Part shown: piece after piece, positions 37,009 through 48,874 of the stretch
Layout: the number at the start of each line of letters is the position of its first letter
How positions within the stretch are numbered: the stretch's first letter is position 1
Source: CAVTJL01 sp963828215
GTDB lineage: Bacteria; Pseudomonadota; Alphaproteobacteria; Geminicoccales; Geminicoccaceae
Assembly: GCA_963828215.1 (NCBI GenBank)
Contig: CAWHFO010000033.1
Coordinates: 15,693 to 79,692 of the forward strand
DNA length: 64,000 nt
Direction of reading: 5' to 3'
The notes under the pieces: model-generated
Seen by the model: only the letters and a program-made list of their open reading frames with translations
The model's database searches: none
What the model was told of the DNA's origin: nothing
Translations under genes and position numbers: made by a program

Positions 37009-38808
37009 ATGGCTGGCGTGGCCCTCGTCCAGACCGCGCTGCTCCTGGGCGCCGCGCTCGTGCTGGCCGGCATCCTGTCGAGCCTCGTCGCCACCCGTTT
37101 CGGGGCGCCGCTGCTCCTCGTCTTCCTCGCCATCGGCATGCTCGCGGGCGAGGACGGACCGGGCGGCATCCGCTTCGGCAACTACGAGGCCACCTACCTC
37201 GTGGGCTCGCTCTCGCTGGCCGTCATCCTCTTCGACGGCGGTCTCCGAACCAGGCTGAGCCGCTTTCGCGGCACCCTCGCCCCCTCGGTGCTGCTCGCCA
37301 CCCTGGGCGTCGTCGGCACGGCCGGGCTCACCGGACTCGTCGCGGCCCAGGTGCTCCATCTGCCGTTGGCCCGCGGCCTGCTCCTCGGCGCCATCGTCGC
37401 CTCGACCGACGCCGCCGCCGTGATGTTTCTCGTCCAGGGCGGCGGCCTGCAGCTCCGCCACCGTGTGGGTGCGGTGCTGGAGATCGAGTTCGGCATCAAC
37501 GATCCCGTCGCCGTCTTCCTCACCGTGCTCCTGACCGAGATCGTGATCCAGGGCCAGGAGCCGTCGATGCTCGACCTCGCGCTCGACGTGGCACGTCGGG
37601 GCCTGGTCGGCGCCGCCTTCGGCGTCGGGGGCGGTTTCGCCGTGGTCCGTCTGCTGAACCGGGTCGATCTGCCGAGCGGGCTCCATCCGCTTTTCGTCAT
37701 GGCGAGCGCCGTGCTGATCTATGCCGCGGCCGAGCAGGCGCACGGCAGCGGGTTCCTCGCCGTCTATCTGGCGGGCCTCGTCGTCGGCAACCGGCCCGTC
37801 CGGGCTTTTCCCGCCATCCAGAGCTTTCACGAGACGGCGACCTGGTTCTGCCAGATCGTCATGTTCGTCGTGCTGGGCCTGCTGGTCACGCCCAGCCATC
37901 TTCTGCCCTACCTTCCTCAGGCGCTCCTGATCGCGGCCTTCCTCATCCTCGTGGGCCGTCCGCTCATCGTGGTGCTCTGCCTCGCTCCGTTCCGCTTCAG
38001 CCTGGCCGAGACGGGGTTCATCTCGTGGGTCGGGCTCAGGGGCGCCGTCAGCATCTTCCTCGCCGCCGTGCCGACGCTCGCGGGCGCCCCCGGCGCCTTC
38101 ATCTATTTCAACGTGGCCTTCGTCGTCGTGCTGGTCTCGCTCCTCGTCCAGGGCTGGACGCTCACCTCGGCGGCCCGGCGGCTCGGCCTGGCGCTCCCAC
38201 GCACCGCGCCCCTGACCAAGCGGGTCGAGCTCGACCTGCCGGGCCAGCTCGACCAGGAGATGGTCGGCTACCCGATCCTCCGCGGCAGCCGGATTCTCGT
38301 CCATCGCGCCCTGCCGGACTGGGTCCGGCCGGCCCTCGTCGTGCGTGGCAACGCGATCCTCGAGCCCGCCGCGGCCGGCCCCCTGCAGGCCGGCGACTAT
38401 GCCTATTTCCTGGTCCCGCCCGCCCGCGTGTCGCGGCTCGACCGGCTGCTCGCGGCCGGCGGCCCGGACGCGGCCGCCACGGCCTTCGGCGAGCTGCCGG
38501 TCCACACCGACGTGGAGGTCGGCCCGCTCGCCGACTTCTATGGCCTCCGCCTCTCCGAGGCCGAGCGCGCGATGACCGTAGCCGAGCTCTTCGCCCACCG
38601 GTTCGAGGACGTGCCGCAGGAGGGCGAGAGCCTCGACCTCGGCGATGCCGTGCTCGTTGTCCGCGCCGTCGACCCGACGCGGGTAACGCTGGCCACCCTG
38701 CGGCTGGCGGACGATGACGAGGGCCGACACCCCTGGCGACGGTTGCGGCAACGGCTCGGCGGGCTGCGCCATCGCGGGCCGGCCAGGGACCGAGGCCCGA
38801 GCCCGTAG
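37009..38808 (+). CDS. K+/H+ antiporter, CPA1 family (NhaP2/CvrA type)
   Basis: A 599-residue inner-membrane cation/proton antiporter. About twelve transmembrane helices cover residues 5-395, with the ion-pocket motifs ASTDAAAVMFLV and GINDPVAVFLTVLL. A cytoplasmic TrkA_C-like domain (about 405-485) and a CorC/HlyC-like C-terminal domain follow, the layout of potassium/proton antiporters. ATG 37009 begins the first helix; upstream in-frame codons are Pro/Arg-rich and unlikely to be translated. It is divergent from lptM. Confidence 0.9.
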   Translation: MAGVALVQTALLLGAALVLAGILSSLVATRFGAPLLLVFLAIGMLAGEDGPGGIRFGNYEATYLVGSLSLAVILFDGGLRTRLSRFRGTLAPSVLLATLGVVGTAGLTGLVAAQVLHLPLARGLLLGAIVASTDAAAVMFLVQGGGLQLRHRVGAVLEIEFGINDPVAVFLTVLLTEIVIQGQEPSMLDLALDVARRGLVGAAFGVGGGFAVVRLLNRVDLPSGLHPLFVMASAVLIYAAAEQAHGSGFLAVYLAGLVVGNRPVRAFPAIQSFHETATWFCQIVMFVVLGLLVTPSHLLPYLPQALLIAAFLILVGRPLIVVLCLAPFRFSLAETGFISWVGLRGAVSIFLAAVPTLAGAPGAFIYFNVAFVVVLVSLLVQGWTLTSAARRLGLALPRTAPLTKRVELDLPGQLDQEMVGYPILRGSRILVHRALPDWVRPALVVRGNAILEPAAAGPLQAGDYAYFLVPPARVSRLDRLLAAGGPDAAATAFGELPVHTDVEVGPLADFYGLRLSEAERAMTVAELFAHRFEDVPQEGESLDLGDAVLVVRAVDPTRVTLATLRLADDDEGRHPWRRLRQRLGGLRHRGPARDRGPSP

Positions 38809-38844
38809 CCCCCAGGGCTCCCGGAGGGCCCGCGACCCGCCTCG

Positions 38845-39087
38845 TCATGCTCGCCAGAAGGGCTTTCCCGCCTCCTCGACGGCCTCCGCCTCGGCAAGAC
38901 CGATGTCGACGACGAGATGCGGCCCGAGACACAGCAGGCGTCGCAGATCGGTCCTGTAGCGCCGGCGGTCACGCCAGATGCGGGGCACCTCCCGGATCCC
39001 GATATGGGGGCCGGCGACGCCCCTGCGCCCGCGCAGCGTCGCGCCATCCGCCGACAGCGTCGAAGGTAGCCCGCACACGGCGTTCAT
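38845..39087 (-). CDS. DUF1127 (YjiS-like) small protein
   Basis: An 80-residue protein whose second half matches the DUF1127 pattern: a basic helix (PRIWRDRRRYRTDLRRLL), then DIGLAEAEAVEEAGKPFWR. Small DUF1127 proteins are often RNA-binding or phosphate/carbon-response regulators in alphaproteobacteria; the role here is unknown. The 30-40 residue N terminus is unusual for the family. GAGG lies five bases before ATG 39087. It is divergent from a LysR-type regulator. Confidence 0.75.
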   Translation of the reverse strand: MNAVCGLPSTLSADGATLRGRRGVAGPHIGIREVPRIWRDRRRYRTDLRRLLCLGPHLVVDIGLAEAEAVEEAGKPFWRA

Positions 39088-39204
39088 GTCGGCCTCGATT
39101 CAGTAAAGCCTCAGGATGGTGCCGATCAAACGCCCGCTTCCGGTCGGCTGCAAACCAAGTTACCTTCGGCCCAGGCTCAGCTTTCCTGGGGCTCGGAGGA
39201 GAAA

Positions 39205-40101
39205 ATGCGCCTGCCGCCGCTGAACGCGCTCCGCGCCTTCGAGGCCGCCGCGCGGCACCAGAGCTTCGTGCGGGCCGCCGAAGAGCTGAACGTCTCGCAG
39301 GGCGCCATCAGTCGGCATGTGAAGCTGCTGGAGCAGCAGCTGGGCGTCGCCCTCTTCCGGCGCCGGGCGCAGGGCATCGAGCTGACCGGACAGGGCCGCA
39401 CGCTCCTCCCCGAGCTGACCGCCTCGCTCGGTCGCATCGCCCGCGCCGTGCGACAGCTCGCCGAGGGCGATCAGGAGCTGAGGGTGGCGACCGTGCCCAC
39501 CTTCGCCGGCCGCTGGCTGGTCCGTCGCCTGGGGCGCTACCAGGACCTTCATCCCGCGTCGCGCGTGACCCTCGGGCTCATGTGGGACTATGAGGACTTC
39601 TTCCGCGGCAGCTTCGACCTCGGCATCACCGATTTCGAGAGCGACCGGGCGCGGCCCGAGCGCCTCGAGTCGGTGCTGCTGCGACGGGAGGCGATGACCC
39701 CGGTCTGCGCGCCCCGCTTGACGGACGGCGCCCAAGCGCTGCGCCGGCCTTGCGATCTTGAGCATCACGTGCTGCTCCACCCGACGCCGGACAGGCAGGA
39801 CTGGCGGAAATGGCTGCGCGCGGCCGGCCTGCCGGAGGAGCGCGCCGAGGAGGGGCAGGTCTTCGAGACCCTCGAGATGGCGATCTCCGCCGCGCTGGGC
39901 GGGCTGGGCGTGGCGATGGCCGACAGGGAGCTGGCTCGGGACGAGCTCTCTTCCGGAAGGCTCGTGGCCCCCTTCGACCTGACGGTCAGGGACGACACCG
40001 GCTATTTCCTGTTCGCCGAGCGGGGCCGGCTCGGGGAGCCGCGGATCGCCGCGTTCCGCGACTGGCTCCTTGCCGAGGTGGCCGCCGACGGGACCGGCTG
40101 A
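39205..40101 (+). CDS. LysR-type transcriptional regulator, GcvA-like
   Basis: A 298-residue regulator. The N-terminal winged HTH (LRAFEAAARHQSFVRAAEELNVSQGAISRHVK region, residues 8-40) is typical of the GcvA/AmpR branch, followed by a two-lobed effector domain. The ligand is unknown. The divergent DUF1127 gene, 117 bases away, is the natural first target, since LysR proteins often control their divergent neighbour. It converges on argH with a six-base gap. Confidence 0.9.
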   Translation: MRLPPLNALRAFEAAARHQSFVRAAEELNVSQGAISRHVKLLEQQLGVALFRRRAQGIELTGQGRTLLPELTASLGRIARAVRQLAEGDQELRVATVPTFAGRWLVRRLGRYQDLHPASRVTLGLMWDYEDFFRGSFDLGITDFESDRARPERLESVLLRREAMTPVCAPRLTDGAQALRRPCDLEHHVLLHPTPDRQDWRKWLRAAGLPEERAEEGQVFETLEMAISAALGGLGVAMADRELARDELSSGRLVAPFDLTVRDDTGYFLFAERGRLGEPRIAAFRDWLLAEVAADGTG

Positions 40102-40107
40102 GGGCCG

Positions 40108-41514
40108 CTAGGGCCGCTCGAGAAACCTCGCGCGCGCCGCCGTCACCGCCTCCCGCACGCGCTCGGGCGCCGTGCCGCCGAGGCTGCGACGGCTCTCGAC
40201 CGAGCGCTCGACGCCCAGCACCTCGAGCACGCCGGCCTCGAGACGCTCGTCGAGCCCGCGCAGCTCCTCGAGGCTCAGATCCTCGAGCCCGCAGTCGCGC
40301 GTCTCGGCGAGCTTCACCGCGCGCGCCGCCACCGCGTGCGCCTCGCGGAAGGGCACGTTGCGGACGCGTACGAGCCAGTCGGCCAGATCGGTCGCGGTCG
40401 TGAAGCCGACACCCGCCGCCTCGCGCATGCGCTCGGGATTGAAGGTGATGCCCTCGAGCATCGCCGCGGCGGCCGCGAGGCACAGCTCGAGCGTGTCGAC
40501 CGCGTCGAACAGGCCCTCCTTGTCCTCCTGCATGTCCTTGCTGTAGGCGAGCGGCAGCCCCTTCAGGGTCACCAGCAGGGCCTGGAGATGGCCCAGCACC
40601 CGCCCGGCCTTGCCGCGCAGAAGCTCGGCCGCGTCCGGGTTTCTCTTCTGGGGCATGATCGAGCTGCCCGAGGTGAAATCCTCGCTCATGCGGGCGAAGC
40701 CGAACTGCGGCGTCGACCAGAGGACCAGCTCCTCGGCGAGGCGCGACAGATGGACGGCGCAGATCGCCGCCGCAGCCAGGTAGTCGAGCGCGAAATCGCG
40801 ATCGGAGACGGAATCGATGCTGTTGGCGGTCGGCCGGTCGAAGCCCAGCTCCCCGGACGTCGCCTCACGGTCGATGGGAAAGCTCGTGCCGGCCAGGGCC
40901 GCGGCACCCAGCGGGCACTCGTTGGCGCGCGCCCGGGCGTCCCGGAAGCGCGAGCGGTCGCGCCCCAGCATCTCGACATAGGCCAGGAGATGATGGCCCA
41001 GCGTCACCGGCTGGGCTGCCTGGAGATGAGTGAAGCCCGGCATCACGGTGGCCGCGTGCAATTCGGCATGGTGCAGCAGAACCGCCTGCAGCTCCTGGAG
41101 CAGGCGCTCGGCCCGGTCGAAGGCGTCGCGCGTCCAGAGCTTCATGTCGGTCGCGACCTGATCGTTGCGCGACCGGGCGGTGTGGAGTCGCCGACCCGGC
41201 TCGCCAACCAGCGCCGTCAGGCGCGCCTCGATATTGAAGTGGATGTCCTCGAGCTTGGCGTCGAAGACGAAGTCCCCTGCCTCGATCTCTTCGGCGATCT
41301 GCGCCAGACCCCCGAGAATGGCGTCGCGCTCCTCGGCGGTGACGATGCCCTGCCCGGCCAGCATCCGGGCATGCGCGGCCGATCCCGCGATGTCGTGAGC
41401 CCACAATCGCTTGTCGAAGCCTATGGAGGCATTTATCTGCTCCATGAGGGGTGCCGGGCCCGCCTCGAAGTGGGCGCCCCAGAGGTCGCGGGCGGCTGCG
41501 GGCTTTTCGGTCAT
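40108..41514 (-). CDS. argH: Argininosuccinate lyase
   Basis: Last step of arginine synthesis: argininosuccinate to arginine plus fumarate. The 468 residues carry the fumarase/aspartase-superfamily signature GSSIMPQKRNP, with HTARSRNDQVATD and GFTHLQAAQPVTLGHH at the active site. ATG 41514 is used; the longer open frame 5' of it is antisense to tlpA. The divergent tlpA partner is a common alphaproteobacterial pairing. Confidence 0.97.
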   Translation of the reverse strand: MTEKPAAARDLWGAHFEAGPAPLMEQINASIGFDKRLWAHDIAGSAAHARMLAGQGIVTAEERDAILGGLAQIAEEIEAGDFVFDAKLEDIHFNIEARLTALVGEPGRRLHTARSRNDQVATDMKLWTRDAFDRAERLLQELQAVLLHHAELHAATVMPGFTHLQAAQPVTLGHHLLAYVEMLGRDRSRFRDARARANECPLGAAALAGTSFPIDREATSGELGFDRPTANSIDSVSDRDFALDYLAAAAICAVHLSRLAEELVLWSTPQFGFARMSEDFTSGSSIMPQKRNPDAAELLRGKAGRVLGHLQALLVTLKGLPLAYSKDMQEDKEGLFDAVDTLELCLAAAAAMLEGITFNPERMREAAGVGFTTATDLADWLVRVRNVPFREAHAVAARAVKLAETRDCGLEDLSLEELRGLDERLEAGVLEVLGVERSVESRRSLGGTAPERVREAVTAARARFLERP

Positions 41515-41544
41515 TCGTTCTCGTTCCGTCGATGGGAGTTGCCG

Positions 41545-42105
41545 ATGCGCCCGATACGCTGGCTGGCCGTGGCTCTGATGGCGTGGCCCCTCGCCGCGGC
41601 TGCCGCCGAAGTCCAGGTGGGTGCCCCGAAGCCGATGCCGCCCCTGGCCTTCGAGACGATGGACGGCAAGGCCGCCTCGCTCGAGCAGTTCCGCGGCAAG
41701 GTCGTCGTGCTCAACATGTGGGCCACCTGGTGCGCGCCGTGCCGGAAGGAGATGCCGTCGCTCGACCGCCTGCAGACCGAGGTCGATCCCACCAGGATCG
41801 TCGTACTGGCGCTCTCCGTCGACCATGCCGGGCCCGAGCGCGTCCAGGACTTCCTCCAGGGAATCGGCGTCAGCCACCTCCGCGTCTACCGCGACCCCGA
41901 CATGGCGGCAATCCGCGCCGTCCGCAGCCCGGGCCTGCCGACCACCATCGTCCTCAACGCGGAGGGCCAGGAAGTAGGCCGCGTGCTGGGCGACGCGGAC
42001 TGGGCCGACCCCGAGGTCGTAAGCGCCCTCGAGAGCCTCGTCCCATCTGCGCCGAAGCGGCAGGCCGTAGAGCGGGCTGCCGCGGAGGGCCCGTCGGGGT
42101 CCTGA
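41545..42105 (+). CDS. tlpA: TlpA-family thiol:disulfide oxidoreductase
   Basis: A 186-residue periplasmic thioredoxin-like protein. The signal peptide (about 1-21) is followed by a redoxin fold with the active site WCAPC (in MWATWCAPCRKEM) and the cis-Pro loop SPGLPTTIVL. TlpA/ResA proteins reduce disulfides for cytochrome c or oxidase maturation. ATG 41545 follows a GGGAG; the codons upstream belong to antisense of argH. The C-terminal 25 residues are extra and low-complexity. Confidence 0.88.
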   Translation: MRPIRWLAVALMAWPLAAAAAEVQVGAPKPMPPLAFETMDGKAASLEQFRGKVVVLNMWATWCAPCRKEMPSLDRLQTEVDPTRIVVLALSVDHAGPERVQDFLQGIGVSHLRVYRDPDMAAIRAVRSPGLPTTIVLNAEGQEVGRVLGDADWADPEVVSALESLVPSAPKRQAVERAAAEGPSGS

Positions 42106-42163
42106 CGCGAGCATCGGGCACCAGCAGGCCCCTTGGCTGCTCAGGCGACCGGGTTATCCGGCC

Positions 42164-42856
42164 TCATGGAGCGCCGGGCACGAGCAGCCGCTGGCCGGCA
42201 GGACCGGCGACGTGCACGCTGTCCGTGCGGCCGACGAAAAGGCCCGTCTCGACCAGACCGACGAGGCGGCGGAGCCGGCAGTCGAGGTCGGCGGGGTCCT
42301 GGATCGGCCCGAAGTCGCAGTCGAGGATGAGGTTGCCGCCGTCGGTGCGGTACGGCTTGCCGTCGGCCTCGCGGAGAACCGGACGGCCGCCGAGCTCGGC
42401 AATGCGGCGGGCGGTGGCCTGCCAGCCGAACGACACGACCTCGACCGGGACGGGGAGGGCGAGCGCCGGGGCGAGCTTCTGCTCGTCCACGACGATGATC
42501 AGGCGGTCGCTGATATCCGCCACGATCTTCTCGCGCAGCAGGGCGCCGCCCATGCCCTTGATGAGGTCGAGGCTGGGCAGCGCCACCTGATCGGCACCGT
42601 CGATGGTGAGGTCGAGCCGGCTCGCCGTCTCGAAGTCGACGAGGGGAATGCCGCCGGCCCGGGCCTGGGCGGCGCTGCGCTCCGAGGTCGGGATGGCGGT
42701 GATGCGCAGGCCCTCCCGGACGCGGCGGATCAGGGCCTCGATGGCGAAGGCGGCGGTCGAGCCCGTGCCGAGGCCAACGGCCATGCCGTGCCGCACCTCG
42801 GCCGCGGCGGCCTCGGCGGCGGCGCGCTTCAGGGCATCACGATCGGGAGGCGGCAT
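42164..42856 (-). CDS. rpiA: Ribose-5-phosphate isomerase A
   Basis: Interconverts ribose 5-phosphate and ribulose 5-phosphate. The 230-residue protein has the phosphate loop GLGTGSTAAFAIEAL, catalytic DGADQ (in LTIDGADQV), GMGGALLREKI and a C-terminal GLFVGRTDSVHV. It is convergent with tlpA. The 215 bases upstream, before sufT, hold no recognisable feature. Confidence 0.95.
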   Translation of the reverse strand: MPPPDRDALKRAAAEAAAAEVRHGMAVGLGTGSTAAFAIEALIRRVREGLRITAIPTSERSAAQARAGGIPLVDFETASRLDLTIDGADQVALPSLDLIKGMGGALLREKIVADISDRLIIVVDEQKLAPALALPVPVEVVSFGWQATARRIAELGGRPVLREADGKPYRTDGGNLILDCDFGPIQDPADLDCRLRRLVGLVETGLFVGRTDSVHVAGPAGQRLLVPGAP

Positions 42857-43071
42857 CGGCGGGGCTCTAGGGCGTCGGCATGGGGGGCGGCCTCGTCACC
42901 AAGCGGGCACAAGCCTAGCCGAGAGCGGCGGCCGGGCGAAGGGGCGAACAGTAGGCGATAGGCGGCCCCCATCGCCCCGAGCACCCGATCAGATCGGAAT
43001 GACCAGGGACGGCAATCCGGGAGACGAAACCGGCCGGCAGGGGGCCCAGGGAAAAGTGAGCCCAAGCCCGG

Positions 43072-43479
43072 CTAGTAGATCATGCCGAGCTCGAGCTGCG
43101 CTTCCTCGGTCATCATCGAGGGATGCCAGGGGGGCTCCCAGGCGAGCTCGACCTTGCAGCTCTTCACGCCCTCGACGAATTCGACCTTCTCCTGGACCTC
43201 GACCGGCAGGCTCTCGGCGACCGGGCAGTGCGGCGAGGTCAGGGTCATCTCGACCAGAACGCTGTCGTCGTCCTCGACGTCGATCCGGTAGATGAGGCCG
43301 AGCTCGTAGATGTTGACGGGAATCTCGGGGTCGAAGCAGGTCTTGAGGGCCTCCACGATCTGGGCGCCCAGCGCCTCGGCATGGGCTTGGCGTGCCTTGT
43401 CGGGAGCGTGCTCGTCGACCTCGAGCATGGCGGCGCCGCGCTCGACGGCTGAAGTCTGCTCCATGCCTTCCTCACTCAT
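43072..43479 (-). CDS. sufT: Fe-S cluster assembly factor SufT (DUF59/MIP18 family)
   Basis: A 135-residue protein with the DUF59 core: FDPEIPVNIYELGLIY, then a TLTSPHCPVAE loop with the conserved Cys. SufT assists maturation or trafficking of Fe-S clusters made by the SUF system. It is the last gene of the operon, 15 bases after sufS. The acidic N-terminal 35 residues are variable in the family. Confidence 0.9.
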   Translation of the reverse strand: MSEEGMEQTSAVERGAAMLEVDEHAPDKARQAHAEALGAQIVEALKTCFDPEIPVNIYELGLIYRIDVEDDDSVLVEMTLTSPHCPVAESLPVEVQEKVEFVEGVKSCKVELAWEPPWHPSMMTEEAQLELGMIY

Positions 43480-43494
43480 GCGACCGGGGCTCCC

Positions 43495-44754
43495 TCAGGC
43501 GAACATCGCCGCTACTCGCCGCAGCGAGGCGGCGAGCGCGTCGATATCGTCGGTGGTGTTGTAAACGCCGACCGAGGCCCTGGCCGAGGCGGTGAGCCCC
43601 AGCCGCTCGTGCAGCGGCATGGCACAGTGGTGGCCGGTGCGGATGGCGATCCCGTCGAGGTCGAGCATCGTGCCCACGTCCTGGGGGTGCACGCCATCGA
43701 GAGCGAAGGAGACGACGCTCACCCGCCGGGCCGGGCTCCCGACAATTCTTATATCTGGGATCTGGCCGAGCGTCCGCAGCGCGTGGCCCAGAAGCTCGGC
43801 CTCGTGCCGCTCGACCGCCTCGAGCCCGATCTCCCCCAGCCAGTCGGCGGCGACACCCAGCGCCACGATGCCGGCGATGTCGGGCGTGCCGGCCTCGAAC
43901 CGGAAAGGAATCTCGTTGAAGGTGGTGCCGGCGAAGGACACGCGCTCGATCATGTCGCCGCCGCCCTGCCAGGGCGGCATCGCCTCCAGGAGGTCGGCCC
44001 GGCCCCAGAGCACGCCCACGCCCGACGGCCCGTACATCTTGTGGCCAGAGAAGACGAGAAAGTCCGCCCCCAGCGCCTGGACGTCGACCGGGCGGTGCTG
44101 GACCGCCTGGGCAGCATCGACGAGGACGGGAACGCTCCGCTCGTGCGCCATGGCGACGAGCTCCTCGACCGGGTTCACCGTGCCCAGCACGTTCGAGACC
44201 CAGGCGAAGGCGGCAAGCTTCGTGCGCGGCGAGAGCCGCTCCTTGAATGCGGCAAGGTCGAGCTCGCCGTCATCGGTGATGGGTGCCGCCACGACCTTCG
44301 CACCGGTCGCCTCGGCCACGAGCTGCCAGGGCACGATGTTGGCGTGGTGCTCCATCTCGGTGACGAGGATCTCGTCGCCGGGCCCGAGCTTGGGGCGGAG
44401 GAAGCTCTGCGCCACGAGATTGACGCCCTCGGTGGCATTGCGGACGAAGACGAGCTCGCGCCAGTCGGCGGCGTTGATGAGCGCCTGGAGCTTGCGCCGG
44501 GCGGCGTCGTGGGCGGCCGTGGCGCGCTGGCTCAGCTCGTACACGCCGCGGTGGATGTTGGCGTAGTCCTGCTCGTAGAAGCGCTTCTGCTCCTCGATCA
44601 CGGCCGAGGGCTTCTGGGTGCTGGCGGCGCTGTCGAGATAGACGAGCGGCCGGCCGTGGACGCGGGTCCGGAGGATCGGGAACTGGGCCCGGACGGCCTC
44701 GACGTCGAAGTCGGCGGACGGATCGGGCTGGCGGATAGCCGTGACCGTGCTCAT
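43495..44754 (-). CDS. sufS: Cysteine desulfurase SufS
   Basis: A group II PLP cysteine desulfurase supplying sulfur for Fe-S assembly. The PLP lysine is in DFLVFSGHKMYGP and the persulfide cysteine in RTGHHCAMPLHERL. It is 419 residues. No SufE or SufU partner is seen in this window, so the sulfur acceptor must be encoded elsewhere. ATG 44754 overlaps the sufD stop by ATGA. Confidence 0.95.
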   Translation of the reverse strand: MSTVTAIRQPDPSADFDVEAVRAQFPILRTRVHGRPLVYLDSAASTQKPSAVIEEQKRFYEQDYANIHRGVYELSQRATAAHDAARRKLQALINAADWRELVFVRNATEGVNLVAQSFLRPKLGPGDEILVTEMEHHANIVPWQLVAEATGAKVVAAPITDDGELDLAAFKERLSPRTKLAAFAWVSNVLGTVNPVEELVAMAHERSVPVLVDAAQAVQHRPVDVQALGADFLVFSGHKMYGPSGVGVLWGRADLLEAMPPWQGGGDMIERVSFAGTTFNEIPFRFEAGTPDIAGIVALGVAADWLGEIGLEAVERHEAELLGHALRTLGQIPDIRIVGSPARRVSVVSFALDGVHPQDVGTMLDLDGIAIRTGHHCAMPLHERLGLTASARASVGVYNTTDDIDALAASLRRVAAMFA

Positions 44755-46097
44755 GCGAGCAGTCCCTCAAGCATTCCCCCACCGGGCAGGCGACGCAGCG
44801 CTGCCCGCGTGGCATAGGCCTTGACCGTGGGATCAGCGAAACGAGCGATGACCTCGCCGGCGAAGGCCCAGGTCAGGATGCTCGTGGCAGTCGCCCGATC
44901 GAGCCCGCGCGAGCGGAGATAAAAGAGCGCCGTCGGGTCGAGGTCGCCCACGGTGGCACCATGGCTGCACTTGACGTCGTCGGCGTAGATCTCGAGCTCG
45001 GGCTTGGTGTCGATCTCGGCATCGTCCGACAGAAGGAGGTTGCTGTCGGCCTGGAAGGCATTTGTTTTCTGTGCCTCCCTGTGAACGATGATCTTGCCGG
45101 CGAAGACGGCATGGCCGCGCCCGTCGACGACACCCTTGTAGAACTGGTCGGAATGGCTGCCCGGGGCCAAATGGTGGATGCGGATCAGCGTGTCCACATG
45201 CTCGGCCCCGGTCGGCATGTAGAGGCCGTTCAGGAGGCACTCGACGCCGGAGCCGGCTATGCGGATCTCGCTTTCGTTGCGGACCAGCCCGCCGCCGCCG
45301 GTCGAGATCGTCTGCTCGTAGCGGGCGCGATCGGCCGCGGCGAGGTCGGTCTTGCCGATGAAGGTCGCGGCGTCGTGGAGGCTCTGCAGGCGGTCGTGGA
45401 CGAGCTCCGCGTCCCGGCCGAGCTGGATCTGGGTCACAAGGTTGGTGAGGCAGTGGCCGATGCCGACGGCGGCATGCGTCTCGATCAGCTTCAGCTTGGC
45501 CCCGGCGCCCAGGCGGACGACGCAGCGAGGATGGGTCATCACCGCCGCGGGCTGGCCCATGGTGAGGAAGACGAGCTGCAGCGGCGCGTCGAGGACGACG
45601 CCGTCGGCGAGCTCGATCCAGGCCCCCGAGACGGCGAACGCCGCGTTGAGGGCGGTGAAGCTCCGCTCGTCGTCAACCGCCGCCAGGGCGGCCGCCGCCT
45701 TCTCGGGCTCCTCCTCGAGGACGCGGCCGAGGCTGCGCACGACCGCCCCGGCCGGCAGGCCCTGGACATGGCAGAGCTGGGGCACCAAGTGGCCGTCGAC
45801 GAAGATCAGCCGTCGCGCCTTGGGTCCACCCAGGAGATGCGGGCCCAGCCTGTCGAGGCCGATCTCGCTCGCCGGCGCCAGGCCCATGGCGACATTGGCC
45901 TCGCGCGCCACCGCCGTATATTTCCAGGCCTCGGTCCGCTGGGTGGGGAAGCCCTGACCGGCGAAGCGCTCGAAGCTCGTCTCGCGCAGTCGGGCCACGG
46001 TGCCGGCCCGGCTGCCGGGCAGACGCCCCTTCACCTCGCCGAACAGGCGGGCGAAGGCGGGATCGGGGGCCACGCTGCGGCGGGAGGCCTGAGCCAT
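44751..46097 (-). CDS. sufD: Fe-S cluster scaffold subunit SufD
   Basis: Partner of SufB in the SufBC2D scaffold. The 448-residue protein has a helical N-terminal region (RLRETSFERFAGQGFPTQRTEAWKYT split across motifs) and a right-handed beta-helix ending in the conserved KCSHGATVG-type segment (VKCSHGATVGDLDP), whose His is thought to help cluster assembly. It starts 12 bases after sufC. Confidence 0.93.
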   Translation of the reverse strand: MAQASRRSVAPDPAFARLFGEVKGRLPGSRAGTVARLRETSFERFAGQGFPTQRTEAWKYTAVAREANVAMGLAPASEIGLDRLGPHLLGGPKARRLIFVDGHLVPQLCHVQGLPAGAVVRSLGRVLEEEPEKAAAALAAVDDERSFTALNAAFAVSGAWIELADGVVLDAPLQLVFLTMGQPAAVMTHPRCVVRLGAGAKLKLIETHAAVGIGHCLTNLVTQIQLGRDAELVHDRLQSLHDAATFIGKTDLAAADRARYEQTISTGGGGLVRNESEIRIAGSGVECLLNGLYMPTGAEHVDTLIRIHHLAPGSHSDQFYKGVVDGRGHAVFAGKIIVHREAQKTNAFQADSNLLLSDDAEIDTKPELEIYADDVKCSHGATVGDLDPTALFYLRSRGLDRATATSILTWAFAGEVIARFADPTVKAYATRAALRRLPGGGMLEGLLA

Positions 46098-46109
46098 GCT
46101 TTTTTCCTC

Positions 46110-46865
<756 letters not shown>

Positions 46866-46897
46866 CGCAGATCCTTGATCGTCATCATCCATGCGCC

Positions 46898-48345
<1,448 letters not shown>

Positions 48346-48346
<1 letters not shown>

Positions 48347-48840
48347 CAAGCTCCGATCTCGTTGTCGCCCGGTGCCTGCCCAGCGCCCGGCATGCCGACG
48401 CCCCGGCGACCCTGCTCCGGCAGGAACGCCCAGGGGATCGAGAAGGTCATCTCGCTCAGCGTCACCCCATCCAGCGCCTCGCGGATCGCCCCGTTGATCC
48501 GCTGCCAGTTGGCCCGGGTCGGGCAAAGCCGCTCGATGCCGCAGTCGCTCGTCTCTGTGTCGATGCAGGCGGTCAGAGCGATCGGGCCGTCGAGGGCCTC
48601 GATGATCTCAGCGACAGAGATGTCCGCGGGCTCGCGGGCGAGGTCGTAGCCGCCATAGACGCCGCGATGCGAGACAAGCAACTCCGCCCGTGCCAAGGCC
48701 TTCAGGATTTTTCCGGCCATCGGCTGAGGCACGCCGGTCGCCGCGGCGATCTCAGGCGTCGCGAGGGAGCGGCCGTGCTCCCGCGCCAGATGGGTCATGA
48801 TGACGATGCCGTAGTCGGCGAGCTTGCTGAGCCTGATCAC
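48346..48840 (-). CDS. Rrf2-family SUF operon regulator (IscR/SufR-like)
   Basis: A 164-residue repressor. The winged HTH covers about 1-65 (IAAATGVPQPMAGKILKALARAELLVSHRGVYGGYDLA is spread over helices 2-3 and the wing). Three cysteines in ACIDTETSDCGIERLC are placed as in cluster-binding Rrf2 proteins that sense Fe-S status. As first gene of the suf operon it most likely represses its own promoter when clusters are plentiful. It has a C-terminal extension of about 25 residues, Gly/Ala-rich. It is the TIGR02944-like type. Confidence 0.92.
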
Positions 48841-48874
48841 CGAAGCCTCGCGGTCGCTGCGCAGTCCCTAATTA

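Noticed and set aside
40336..41544. 5' extension of tlpA
   Set aside because: It is antisense to argH; the signal peptide at ATG 41545 fixes the true start.
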